From assembly GCA_946616365.1 (NCBI GenBank), contig CAMOIX010000002.1, forward strand, positions 57,341 to 121,340: DNA of 64,000 bases. Reading direction: 5' to 3'. This DNA is from AC2028 sp002373595 (lineage in GTDB: Bacteria > Bacillota > Clostridia > Lachnospirales > Lachnospiraceae). Below the pieces are notes generated by a model. That model had not been told where the DNA came from, made no database searches, and saw nothing but the letters and a program-made list of their open reading frames with translations. A program made the translations under genes and the position numbers. Positions 36,457 through 45,051 of this stretch are shown piece after piece. How positions within the stretch are numbered: the stretch's first letter is position 1; each line of letters opens with the position of its first letter.

Positions 36457-37626
36457 TTACTTGAATAATTCCTCTAACTTATCCTCGTGAAGGTTCGCGC
36501 CTATGACGCATACCTTGCCGGTGACCTGAGGCTTGCCGGTGCGGACTTCACTCTCTTCTTTTACATAGTCGAAGTAGATCCACTCGCCATCCTTGCCGGG
36601 TACCATACCCTTGGAACGAAGGATATCTCCATACTCTCCACTGTCGAAGCCGTCAAGGATAGCCATGACTTCTTCGGGAGTGTACTTCTTAGCGGACTCG
36701 ATCCCCCAGCTGTCGAACACTTCGTCAGCATGGTGATGGTGGTGATCGTGATCATGATGATGGCAGCACTCGTGGTCATGGTCGTCATCATCGTCATCAT
36801 CGTGGTGATGATGATGGCAGCACTCGTGATCATGGTCGTCATCATCGTCATCATCGTGGTGATGATGATGGCAGCACTCGTGGTCATGGTCGTCATCATC
36901 GTCATCATCGTGGTGATGATGATGGCAGCACTCATGATCGTGGTCGTCATCATCATGATGGTGATGGTGTTCGTGCTCGGTCTCCTGTCCGGCTTTCTCC
37001 ATCATCTCTGCGAGAAGCTCATCGATCTTGTCAGCGCCCTCTATCGTGCGGAGTACTTCCTTTCCATCGAGCTCATCAAGCGGCGTAGTGATGATAGTCG
37101 CCTGAGTATTGTGCTCACGGATGATCGCTACTGCTTCTGCTATCTTCTCATCGGTTGCTTTATCGGTACGGGTGAGAAGTATAGTTCCCGCATATGCTAT
37201 CTGGTTTACGAAGAACTCTCCGAAATTCTTGGAATATACTCTCGCCTTGGTCGCATCGACTACAGCAACTGCACTGTTGATCTGTACATCCATCTCGGAT
37301 GCATTCTTCTCGACAGCCTTGAGCACATCGGAAAGCTTACCTACTCCGGAGGGCTCGATGAGAATCCTCTCGGGATGATAGGTCTCTATTACTTCCTTGA
37401 GTGAAGTTCCGAAATCTCCTACGAGACTGCAGCAGATACATCCGGAATTCATCTCCTTGATCTCGATACCGGACTCCTGCAGGAATCCTCCGTCTATTCC
37501 GATCTCACCGAATTCATTCTCGATAAGTACAGTGCCGCTTCCGGGAAGTGCTTCCGCAAGAAGCTTCTTGATCAGAGTGGTCTTGCCCGCTCCGAGGAAA
37601 CCGGATACCACATCTATCTTGGTCAT
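36457..37626 (-). CDS. CobW/COG0523-type GTPase with expanded His/Asp/Cys metal-binding repeat
   Basis: A 389-residue G3E GTPase. Walker A is GFLGAGKT (9-16), the metal motif GCICC at 62-66 (Cys63, 65, 66), EPSGVGKL follows, and TRTDK is the G4. Between the GTPase domain and the C-terminal CobW domain (about 300-389) is a region at about 217-299 made of four repeats of an 18-residue unit rich in His, Asp and paired Cys. Such GTPases hand zinc, cobalt or nickel to target proteins. The expanded repeat should store or sense metal. A good AGGAG precedes the ATG. Confidence 0.92.
   Translation of the reverse strand: MTKIDVVSGFLGAGKTTLIKKLLAEALPGSGTVLIENEFGEIGIDGGFLQESGIEIKEMNSGCICCSLVGDFGTSLKEVIETYHPERILIEPSGVGKLSDVLKAVEKNASEMDVQINSAVAVVDATKARVYSKNFGEFFVNQIAYAGTILLTRTDKATDEKIAEAVAIIREHNTQATIITTPLDELDGKEVLRTIEGADKIDELLAEMMEKAGQETEHEHHHHHDDDDHDHECCHHHHHDDDDDDDHDHECCHHHHHDDDDDDDHDHECCHHHHHDDDDDDDHDHECCHHHDHDHHHHHADEVFDSWGIESAKKYTPEEVMAILDGFDSGEYGDILRSKGMVPGKDGEWIYFDYVKEESEVRTGKPQVTGKVCVIGANLHEDKLEELFK
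36763..36960 (-). repeat. 54-bp in-frame tandem repeat (four units) in the GTPase gene
   Basis: Units begin at 36763, 36817, 36871 and 36925, exactly 54 bp apart and almost identical at DNA level, the last one diverging. They encode an 18-residue unit with HDHECC followed by five His and a run of Asp. The low divergence indicates recent expansion or homogenisation, and copy number is likely to vary between strains. Confidence 0.95.
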
Positions 37627-37665
37627 GATCTTTCTCCTTCTATCAAAAAACTATCATCATTACTT

Positions 37666-37687
37666 TGCCGGCACCGGAGGGCCGGCA
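37666..37687 (-). promoter_or_regulatory. Hairpin between aspS and the GTPase operon
   Basis: TGCCGGC and GCCGGCA form a seven-base stem with an eight-base loop. No U-run follows, so it is not a clear terminator. It lies in the 71-bp gap between aspS and the His-rich GTPase gene. A half-matching AT-rich stretch near 37650 (GTAATGATGAT) resembles a Fur/Zur-type half site, but I could not find a full operator or a good promoter. Confidence 0.35.
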
Positions 37688-37697
37688 TTGTAAAGTA

Positions 37698-39431
37698 TCA
37701 ATCTCTTACCTTGATATGAACCTCACGAAGCTGCTGCTCGGTGACGGTTCCGGGTGCTCCCATCATTACATCCTGTGCATTTCCGTTCAGAGGGAATGCG
37801 ATGATATCTCTGATGGACTCCTCTCCCTTTATGAGCATGATCATACGATCTACTCCGGGAGCCATTCCTGCGTGCGGAGGTGCTCCGAACTGGAATGCGG
37901 TATAGAGTGCTCCGAACTTAGCTTCAAGTACGGACTTGTCATATCCTGCGATCTCGAATGCTTTCTGCATGATCTCGTAGTCATGGTTTCTTACGGCTCC
38001 CGATGAAAGCTCTACGCCGTTGCATACGATGTCATACTGATATGCGAGGATCTCAAGAGGATCCTTTTCATTGAGTGCCTTAAGTCCGCCCTGAGGCATT
38101 GAGAACGGGTTGTGAGTGAAGTCTATCTTCTTCTCTTCCTCGTTGTACTCAAACATCGGGAAGTCTACTATATAGCAGAACTTAAAGGTGTTCTTGTCGA
38201 TGAGCTCAAGGTTCTCACCGAGCCAGGTACGGATCTGTCCTGCAAAGCTCTCAACAACCTTGATGTTGTCGCAGATGAAGAATATGGTCTCTTTATTCTT
38301 GATGCCTGAGATCTTCTCAAGCTCTGCTCTCTTTTCATCATCGAGGAATTTCGCGATGGGTCCCTTGTACTCGCCGTCATTTAAAGTGAGATATCCGAGT
38401 CCCTTCATTCCGACTTCCTCGGTCGCAAACTTCAGAGACTTCTCAAAGAATGACTTCGGTCTGCCGTCACAGTTTGCAACGATCCCGCGTACGGGCTTGC
38501 CCTTGAAAAGAGGGAAATCGATTCCTGCGAAGAAATCGGTAAGGTCTATTATCTCAAGAGGATTACGAAGGTCGGGCTTGTCGGTACCGTACTTGAGCAT
38601 CGACTCTCTGTAAGGGATCCTGGGGAAAGGAACGTCCGTGATCTCCTTGTCGGTAAACTCCTTGAAGGTATCATAGAGAACTCTCTCGCCGACTTTGAGG
38701 ACATCCTCCTGCTCAGCGAAGGACATCTCGAAGTCGAGCTGATAGAACTCTCCGGGTGATCTGTCCTGACGCGCATCCTCATCTCTGAAGCAGGGTGCGA
38801 TCTGGAAGTACTTATCAAATCCGGACACCATGAGGAGCTGTTTGAACTGCTGAGGTGCCTGGGGAAGTGCGTAGAAAGATCCCTTATGTTTACGGCTGGG
38901 GACGAGATAGTCTCTTGCTCCCTCGGGTGATGAAGCGGTAAGTATGGGAGTCTGGATCTCGGTGAATCCCATCTCCTCCATCTTCTTTCTGAGATATGAA
39001 ATGATCTTGGAACGAAGGACGATGTTGTTATGCATCTCTCTGTTACGAAGATCGAGATATCTGTACTTAAGTCTTACATCCTCTCTGGTAGCGAGGGATT
39101 CTGAGATCTCAAAAGGAAGTCTCTGTGTGCACTTTCCGAGAGTCTCGATCTCGGATACATGTACCTCGATAAGACCGGTACCCAGCTTCTTGTTAACGGT
39201 CTCCTCGTCACGCTTCTTAACTTCTCCGGTAGCGGATATTACGGTCTCCTTCTGGATACCTTTCAGCATACTGTCGTCATGAACGACGAGCTGAGTGATA
39301 CCGTAATGATCGCGAAGGTCTACGAAGAGTACTCCGCCGTGATCTCTTATCGTATCTATCCATCCGGCGAGCTTTACCTTCTCGCCGATGTTAGCCTCTC
39401 TTAATTCGTCACAGTTGTGTGTTCTGTACAT
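37698..39431 (-). CDS. aspS: Aspartate-tRNA ligase (probably non-discriminating)
   Basis: A 577-residue bacterial class IIb synthetase with an N-terminal OB-fold, GAD insertion domain and catalytic core, with motifs such as FRDEDARQDR and the GAPPHAGMAPGVDR motif 3. The anticodon-binding domain has His31 (IRDHGGVLF) and Gly84 in KLGTG, the residues linked in Pseudomonas AspRS to charging both tRNA-Asp and tRNA-Asn. The location directly after gatCAB fits a non-discriminating enzyme. An 18-bp gap follows gatB. Confidence 0.95.
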   Translation of the reverse strand: MYRTHNCDELREANIGEKVKLAGWIDTIRDHGGVLFVDLRDHYGITQLVVHDDSMLKGIQKETVISATGEVKKRDEETVNKKLGTGLIEVHVSEIETLGKCTQRLPFEISESLATREDVRLKYRYLDLRNREMHNNIVLRSKIISYLRKKMEEMGFTEIQTPILTASSPEGARDYLVPSRKHKGSFYALPQAPQQFKQLLMVSGFDKYFQIAPCFRDEDARQDRSPGEFYQLDFEMSFAEQEDVLKVGERVLYDTFKEFTDKEITDVPFPRIPYRESMLKYGTDKPDLRNPLEIIDLTDFFAGIDFPLFKGKPVRGIVANCDGRPKSFFEKSLKFATEEVGMKGLGYLTLNDGEYKGPIAKFLDDEKRAELEKISGIKNKETIFFICDNIKVVESFAGQIRTWLGENLELIDKNTFKFCYIVDFPMFEYNEEEKKIDFTHNPFSMPQGGLKALNEKDPLEILAYQYDIVCNGVELSSGAVRNHDYEIMQKAFEIAGYDKSVLEAKFGALYTAFQFGAPPHAGMAPGVDRMIMLIKGEESIRDIIAFPLNGNAQDVMMGAPGTVTEQQLREVHIKVRD

Positions 39432-39449
39432 AATGCATCTTCCTTTCGA

Positions 39450-40910
39450 TTATTTCTTAAGCTCGGCTTCGAGCATTTCCTTGACCATACCGGGGTTGCA
39501 CTTCCCTTTGAGTTCCTTCATGCAGGCTCCGACGAGGAATCCTATTGCCTTTTCCTTGCCGCTCTTATACTCGCTTACAGCCTGTTCGTTAGCAGCAATA
39601 ACCTTTGCAACAGTCTCTGCGAGAGCGCCCGTGTCATTTGAAACTTCAAGTCCGTGCGATGCGATATACTCCTTAACATCGAGCACTTCTTCGCTTTTAA
39701 CCATCTCCGTGAGTATATCTATTCCGTCCTGACGGTTTACTTTGCCGCCTTCAACCTCTTTGATGAGATACGACATCTGCTCCGCATCAAGTCCCGCATC
39801 TTCGAAGTCCATCGTTCCGTTGATATCTGCGCTGAGCTTCTTCATAACGCTCGCGAGATGAACGATGAGCCAGTTAGCGGAAGCCTTGGCGGTAGCGCCA
39901 CCCTTTATCAAAGCTTCAAAGAAATCCGACTCAGGCTTAGATGCTACGAGTAGTCCCGCATCATATTCGGAAAGCCCGTACTCGGACATGAATCTTTCTT
40001 TCTTGTCGGGAGCGAACTCGGGCATCCTGCTGCGACAGTCGTCTATATACTCTTCGCTCACGAGGATCTCCGGGATATCGGGTTCCGGGAAATATCTGTA
40101 ATCCTGCGCATTTTCCTTGCTGCGCATTGCGGTACTCATCTTCTTGTCATCATTCCAGTGACGCGTCTCCTGAGTTACCTTGCCGCCGCTCTCGAGGAGA
40201 TCGCACTGTCTCTCGTACTCTCCTGCGATAGCTCTCTCTATGGCACTGATGGAGTTGATATTCTTCATCTCGGTACGTGTACCGAACTCGGTCGTGCCTG
40301 CCTCTCTGATCGAAAGGTTTACATCCGCACGCATCGATCCTTCCTGCATCTTGCAGTCGGATATACCGAGATAAGTGAACATCATCCTGATCTTTTCGAG
40401 ATATGCCGCAACCTCTTCAGCCGATCTGAAATCAGGCTCGGAAACTATCTCAAGGAGAGGTACTCCGCAGCGGTTGTAATCGGGATAAGTCTCATTGCCG
40501 TACTCGGAGTGGATGAGCTTACCTGCATCCTCCTCCATATGCATCTCGTGGATGCGGATCTTCTTGGGTCCCTGTGAGGTCTCTATCTCCACATATCCGT
40601 CATGCGCTATCGGACGATAGAGCTGTGATATCTGATATGCCTTCGGCAGATCGGGATAGAAATAATTCTTACGATCGAAACGAGTCTGTCTCTCTATCTC
40701 ACAGTTAAGTGCAAGTCCTGCTTTTACAGCATACTCGAGTACCTGTCCGTTGAATATCGGAAGCGTTCCGGGCATACCCGTGCAGACAGGGCAGCAATGC
40801 GTATTGGGCTCACCGCCGAACTGTGTCGTGCATGAGCAGAATATCTTGGACTTAGTGGAAAGTTCTACGTGGACTTCTAGTCCTATTACCATTTCCCAGT
40901 TCCTGCTCAT
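39450..40910 (-). CDS. gatB: Asp/Glu-tRNA(Asn/Gln) amidotransferase subunit B
   Basis: A 486-residue GatB, the kinase/transamidase subunit that phosphorylates and amidates misacylated Asp-tRNA-Asn or Glu-tRNA-Gln. Conserved patterns are VIGLEVHVELSTKSKIFC near the start, YFYPDLPKAYQISQ, and the C-terminal YqeY-like tail domain (CMKELKGKCNPGMVKEML, quoted as family tail). The start overlaps the gatA stop (TGATG), so synthesis is coupled. Confidence 0.97.
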   Translation of the reverse strand: MSRNWEMVIGLEVHVELSTKSKIFCSCTTQFGGEPNTHCCPVCTGMPGTLPIFNGQVLEYAVKAGLALNCEIERQTRFDRKNYFYPDLPKAYQISQLYRPIAHDGYVEIETSQGPKKIRIHEMHMEEDAGKLIHSEYGNETYPDYNRCGVPLLEIVSEPDFRSAEEVAAYLEKIRMMFTYLGISDCKMQEGSMRADVNLSIREAGTTEFGTRTEMKNINSISAIERAIAGEYERQCDLLESGGKVTQETRHWNDDKKMSTAMRSKENAQDYRYFPEPDIPEILVSEEYIDDCRSRMPEFAPDKKERFMSEYGLSEYDAGLLVASKPESDFFEALIKGGATAKASANWLIVHLASVMKKLSADINGTMDFEDAGLDAEQMSYLIKEVEGGKVNRQDGIDILTEMVKSEEVLDVKEYIASHGLEVSNDTGALAETVAKVIAANEQAVSEYKSGKEKAIGFLVGACMKELKGKCNPGMVKEMLEAELKK

Positions 40911-42397
40911 CAGCCCACCTCCGGAAATTTCTTATGATGATCGGTCGCAAGCTGGAAAGCATGACCGGCATTGAGTACTTTGAGATCGCCGCCTGCAGGT
41001 CCTATGATCTGCGCTCCTATCGGCATATTCTGCGCATCAAATCCGCAGGGAACCGAGAGTCCGGGGAGTCCGGCAAGGTTGAGCGATACGGTGAATATAT
41101 CCGAGAGATACATCTTCATCGGATCGGAGAGCGACTCTCCTATCTTAGGAGCGGTCATCGGTGCGGTAGGACATACGATCACATCGCAGTTACCGAATGC
41201 ACCTGCAAAACCGTCCATTATCATCTGTTTCATCTTGAGTGCTTTGTTGTAATATGCATCATAATATCCGGATGAAAGTACAAAGGTTCCGAGCATGATA
41301 CGCTTCTTAACCTCCCCTCCGAAGCCCTCGCTTCTGGAGTTGATGAAGAGATCATCGATCGAGTCAGCTTCCTTTGCTCTGTATCCGTACTTTACTCCGT
41401 CGAATCTCGAAAGGTTCGATGAAGCCTCTGCGGTAGCGATTATGTAGTATGTCGGTACCGCGAATCTTATGAAATCAAGGCTGATGGGAACTGCGACAGC
41501 ACCTGCGCTCTCGAGTTCCTTTATCATTCCCTTTACGCTTTCCTCTACCTTGGGATCTACGCCCTCTCCGAAGCACTCCGCGGGAACACCTACTTTAAGT
41601 CCCTTTACATCTCCGTTAAGCGATGCGAGGAATCCGTTTTCATTTACTCCTTCAGCACCGCTTGCAAATGCGGCGTTGGAAGTGGAGTCGTTTACATCTC
41701 CTCCGCTTATGACATCCATCACTGCAGCGCAGTCTCTGACATCCTTTGCGATGGGTCCGATCTGATCAAGACTCGATGCATATGCGATGAGTCCGTATCT
41801 GGATACAGCACCGTAGCTGGGCTTGAATCCTGTTACACCGCAGTATGATGCAGGCTGTCTGATACTTCCTCCGGTATCGGATCCGAGAGTGACTACCGCT
41901 TCACATGCAGCAACCGCAGCGGCGGCTCCGCCTGACGATCCTCCGGGTACTTTGCCGGTATCCCAAGGATTCTTAACAGGTCCGTAGACAGAAGTCTCGG
42001 AAGTAGAACCCATTGCAAACTCATCCATGTTGAGTTTACCGGTTACTACCATTCCTGCGTCTCTAACCTTGGAAACAGCAGTCGCATCAAAAGCAGGCTT
42101 ATAACCCGTGAGTATCTTGGATGCACAGGTGGTAAGCATTCCTTTGGTGCTGATATTGTCCTTTATTCCAATGGGTACTCCTGCAAGAGGGGACTTGGAA
42201 TCTCCTGCATCTATGAGTTTCTGGATCCTGTCTGCTTCTTTGTCAGACAGTTCCTTATCGAAATCGGTATATGCGTTTACTTTTGCATCTGTCTTTTCTT
42301 TGGCTGCACTTACGGCATCGAGTGCTTCCCTGACCGATATCTCTTTTGCTTTGATCTTCTCTCCAAGTTCGAGAGCGGTGAGTTTCATCAATTCCAT
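40910..42397 (-). CDS. gatA: Asp/Glu-tRNA(Asn/Gln) amidotransferase subunit A
   Basis: A 495-residue amidase-signature glutaminase that supplies ammonia to GatB. The Ser-cisSer-Lys catalytic set is visible: the Lys in GVPIGIKDNI, SSGGAAAAVAAC, and the nucleophile serine in GSDTGGSIRQPAS. Length is typical. Start ATG at 42397, with AAAGGA upstream; the next Met three codons on is an alternative. It follows gatC by 30 bp and overlaps gatB. Confidence 0.97.
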   Translation of the reverse strand: MELMKLTALELGEKIKAKEISVREALDAVSAAKEKTDAKVNAYTDFDKELSDKEADRIQKLIDAGDSKSPLAGVPIGIKDNISTKGMLTTCASKILTGYKPAFDATAVSKVRDAGMVVTGKLNMDEFAMGSTSETSVYGPVKNPWDTGKVPGGSSGGAAAAVAACEAVVTLGSDTGGSIRQPASYCGVTGFKPSYGAVSRYGLIAYASSLDQIGPIAKDVRDCAAVMDVISGGDVNDSTSNAAFASGAEGVNENGFLASLNGDVKGLKVGVPAECFGEGVDPKVEESVKGMIKELESAGAVAVPISLDFIRFAVPTYYIIATAEASSNLSRFDGVKYGYRAKEADSIDDLFINSRSEGFGGEVKKRIMLGTFVLSSGYYDAYYNKALKMKQMIMDGFAGAFGNCDVIVCPTAPMTAPKIGESLSDPMKMYLSDIFTVSLNLAGLPGLSVPCGFDAQNMPIGAQIIGPAGGDLKVLNAGHAFQLATDHHKKFPEVG

Positions 42398-42427
42398 TTT
42401 CTTTTGATCCTTTAAACTTTAGTCTGC

Positions 42428-42712
42428 TTATTCGACAGTCTTGGGCACGATGGGTGTCTCGTCAGTATGCTCGGGGCTGTTAGCCAGGAGCTCTGCTCTG
42501 TCCGCAGACGGCTTTATCTCATCGACTCTCATGACATTGGTAAGTGCGCCGACCTTAGTATCGACGGACGCCGTATCGACCGATGAATTGATCTCATCCA
42601 TATATCCGATGATCTGTGTGAGGCTCCCGCATACCGACTCTATCTCATCCTCAGAGATCCCCAGTCTGGAGAGCTGTGCGACGTACTGCGCCGTCTCTTT
42701 AGTTATTACCAT
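42428..42712 (-). CDS. gatC: Asp/Glu-tRNA(Asn/Gln) amidotransferase subunit C
   Basis: A 94-residue GatC, the small helical belt that holds GatA and GatB together. The N-terminus YVAQLSRLGISEDEIE and the central YMDEINSSVDTASV fit the family. It has GGAGG five bases before the ATG and lies about 22 bases downstream of the rnpB RNA, leaving little room for a promoter of its own. Confidence 0.93.
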   Translation of the reverse strand: MVITKETAQYVAQLSRLGISEDEIESVCGSLTQIIGYMDEINSSVDTASVDTKVGALTNVMRVDEIKPSADRAELLANSPEHTDETPIVPKTVE

Positions 42713-42734
42713 AGTTCCTCCAAAAGCTAAGTCT

Positions 42735-43082
42735 TGTATGAGTGGGACTGTAAGCCGGGTTATGTCCTAGTCGTAAGACCGAGGCATACATCTATCTAGG
42801 GCGAACGTTACCGCTCGTCTCAAGCAACCTACCTGAAAACGGCCGGGCCGGCCTTAGTTTTCTGTTTGGTCTTGCTCCGGATGGGGTTTGCACGTCTCCG
42901 CATGTTACCACACGGAAGGTGGTCTCTTACACCGCCTTTTCACCCTTACCGCTTGCGCGGCGGTTTTTTTCTGTTGCACTGTCCCGGGAGTCGCCTCCGC
43001 CGGACGTTATCCGGCATCCTGCCCTGTGGAGCCCGGACTTTCCTCCCGCACTTTCGTGCCGGCGTATGCCCATCCCACTCGA
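42735..43082 (-). ncRNA. rnpB: RNase P RNA (class A type)
   Basis: On the minus strand the RNA begins near GAGTGGGATGGGCATACG and contains GGAGGAAAGTCCGGGCTCC, the conserved 5' core of RNase P RNA. It ends with ACCCGGCTTACAGTCCCACTC, where CCCACTC closes the P1 helix with the 5' GAGTGGG. AGAAAACTAAGGCC and the AGGTAGGTTGC stretch fit the expected interior. Ends are estimated from P1 pairing and the promoter. It processes tRNA 5' leaders. Confidence 0.95.
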
Positions 43083-43088
43083 CCCATC

Positions 43089-43117
43089 ATTATACCAAAA
43101 ATCACCGCTCCGTGCAA
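43089..43117 (-). promoter_or_regulatory. rnpB promoter
   Basis: TTGCAC (43112-43117) and TATAAT (43089-43094) are 17 bp apart on the minus strand, close to sigma-A consensus. Predicted start near 43081 agrees with the RNase P RNA 5' end. No terminator follows rnpB before gatC, so this promoter may also serve gatCAB-aspS. Confidence 0.88.
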
Positions 43118-43134
43118 TTTCTGTATATATGGGT

Positions 43135-43367
43135 GAATATGTGTGGGGCAGAGACGGCGATATATGTTTTTCATGTCCCTTGCGCAGCGCTTAGCAAGCG
43201 AAGTGTGGCGGAAAACGGTCCCGAGCGCCCTGTTCGAGCAGCTCGCGCCATCATAGCGCGAGCGTCGCGAGTTAAGCGAGGGCGTTTTTGCCCCCAGCCA
43301 CACAAGCGAGCTTAGCAGCGGAGCACCGGGACTGAAAAATATATATCACCGGCTCTGCCCAATATTC
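43135..43367. repeat. Large near-palindromic intergenic element (about 230 bp)
   Basis: The two halves are inverted copies. GGGCAGAG at 43146 matches the complement of CTCTGCCC ending at 43360, and GATATAT-TTTTTCA-GTCCC, GTGTGGC and GCTCGCGC blocks all recur in mirrored order down to a short loop at about 43248-43254. Flanking GAATAT (43135) and ATATTC (43367) extend the symmetry. No protein is encoded. It lies between the nucleoside kinase stop and the rnpB promoter. It could be a MITE-like element or a structured RNA. Confidence 0.75.
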
Positions 43368-43380
43368 TTATTCTCCTAAC

Positions 43381-45051
43381 TCACACGCGGAAGCAGCTGC
43401 CGCCGACGAATTCTCTGCACAGTGAGTTGTTGGGAAGGAATTCGCTGGGTACGCTGAGGAAGTAGTCGAGGAACTTGAGGAGTCTCTTAGCCTCGTAGTA
43501 AACCTCATCTTCCTTGCCGATATCAAAGAGCAGCGCCTCTGCGAAGGGCTTAAGTACCGCGATCTCGTAGATCAGCGCAGAGTTGAACATGACATCTGCC
43601 TGCTCCTGGAACGGGAAGATATTCTCCTCCTCACCGCGTCTTACGCTGGGCCACATCTCAAGAGTGCGTCTGGCATCGTTTCCTCTGGTACGCGCGTCGC
43701 GGACCATACGGCGGAGAAGTCTCGCATCGGTGGTGGCGATACGGTTGTGCTCATCGATATTGATGCTTGTAAGCGCGCTTATATAGATCTTGAACTTGCT
43801 CTCATCAGGAAGAGCGTGGCTCATCTTGGGATTGAGTCCGTGGATACCCTCGATAACGAGCACATCGTCCTTGTCGAGCTGCATGAAATGTCCGTTGTAT
43901 TCACGGTGCCCTGTCTTGAAATTGAAGATTGGCAGCTCGACTCTCTCACCTGCAAGGAGCTTTAACATGTCGTTATTGAAGCCTTCTACATCGATCGCTT
44001 CGATGCACTCAAAGTTCGGCTTCCCGTCCTCATCGATGGGAGTCTTGTCACGATTTACGAAGTAATCGTCAAGTCCGATGGGATGAGGCTTGTATCCGAG
44101 CGTACGGAGCTGGATGGAGAGTCTGTGCGAGAAGCTCGTCTTGCCGGAGGATGAAGGTCCTGCGATCATGATGAACTTAACGCCGCCCTTAGATACGATC
44201 TGCTTTGCGATCTCGGCGATACGTCTCTCCTGCTCTGCTTCCTGCACGAGGATGAGGTCGTTCATTCCGTTGTTGCAGATACGATCGTTGAGGTTACCTA
44301 CATTGGTAAGTCCGATCTGCTTGTACCAGTCATGAGTATGCTCAAATGCTTCGTAGAGCTTCTTTCTCTCATCAAGAGGCTTTACACTGTTGGGATCCTT
44401 CCTGTCGGGGAGAAGGAGCATGAATCCTCTGCCATACTGAATGACATCGAAATACTTTACATAGCCCGCATTGGGGAGCATGTATCCGTAGTAGTAATCA
44501 TAATATCCTTCGATCTCGTAGATATTTACGCGGGAGCTTCTTCTGTATTTGAAGAGCCTTACCTTATCCTCCATACCGCAAGACTTGAAGATGTCCATCG
44601 CGTCGTCTATCGAGAAAGATCTCTTGAGGAAAGGAGTCTTCGCATCGGAGATCTCCTGCATTCTCTTCTTGATCTTGCCGGCATTCTCCTGAGTAGCCTC
44701 ATACTTGCCCTCGGGATTGATGAAAAGTCCGTTAGCGATGGTGAAGTCCACTCTTGTATGGTTTGCAGCATCTCCGCCGAATACGTCAAATACCGCTTTG
44801 AGGAAAAGCATCGTGGCGGTACGGTCGTAAGTCATCTTTCCGATCTTATCTTTGGTGGTAAAGAAAGTAACCTCGGCATCTCTCGTGACCTTCTTAAAGA
44901 GCTCACGGATCTTGCCGTTTGATGCGATCGCAGCGATGGGGCTGTCAAAACGATCCTGATACTCCTCCGCTATCTGAGCCCATGTAGTGGATGAAGGATA
45001 TTCCTTCGTCTCACCGAGAATCGTAAGCTTGTAATTTCTGTTGTCAACCAT
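43381..45051 (-). CDS. TGS-domain nucleoside kinase (uridine kinase-like)
   Basis: A 556-residue protein. Residues about 5-65 form a TGS-like domain, then a region related to threonyl-tRNA synthetase's second domain (with HTRVDFTIANGLF), and a C-terminal uridine-kinase-like P-loop domain with AGPSSSGKTSFSHRL and DDYFVNRDKTP. Such fused kinases are common in Clostridia and Thermotogae; the exact substrate is unclear. ATG at 45051 with GGAGGTGGGG upstream overlaps the end of trmK by eight bases. Confidence 0.88.
   Translation of the reverse strand: MVDNRNYKLTILGETKEYPSSTTWAQIAEEYQDRFDSPIAAIASNGKIRELFKKVTRDAEVTFFTTKDKIGKMTYDRTATMLFLKAVFDVFGGDAANHTRVDFTIANGLFINPEGKYEATQENAGKIKKRMQEISDAKTPFLKRSFSIDDAMDIFKSCGMEDKVRLFKYRRSSRVNIYEIEGYYDYYYGYMLPNAGYVKYFDVIQYGRGFMLLLPDRKDPNSVKPLDERKKLYEAFEHTHDWYKQIGLTNVGNLNDRICNNGMNDLILVQEAEQERRIAEIAKQIVSKGGVKFIMIAGPSSSGKTSFSHRLSIQLRTLGYKPHPIGLDDYFVNRDKTPIDEDGKPNFECIEAIDVEGFNNDMLKLLAGERVELPIFNFKTGHREYNGHFMQLDKDDVLVIEGIHGLNPKMSHALPDESKFKIYISALTSINIDEHNRIATTDARLLRRMVRDARTRGNDARRTLEMWPSVRRGEEENIFPFQEQADVMFNSALIYEIAVLKPFAEALLFDIGKEDEVYYEAKRLLKFLDYFLSVPSEFLPNNSLCREFVGGSCFRV

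Noticed and set aside
36763..36960. Regularly spaced repeats as a possible CRISPR array
   Set aside because: Units are contiguous with no spacers, 54 bp each and in frame within a GTPase gene.
36487..37404. Plus-strand frame with a repetitive Met/Val/Ile-rich hydrophobic stretch
   Set aside because: It is the complement of the His/Asp repeat of the GTPase gene; the apparent membrane segment is a by-product.
37666..37687. Rho-independent terminator after aspS
   Set aside because: Hairpin stem is fine but it is not followed by T's on the minus strand.
42866..43315. Overlapping plus-strand open frames of 80-150 codons
   Set aside because: They lie over rnpB and the palindromic element; structured GC-rich RNA, not protein.
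43135..43367. Insertion sequence remnant
   Set aside because: No transposase fragment and no clear direct target repeats; only the palindrome itself is supported.
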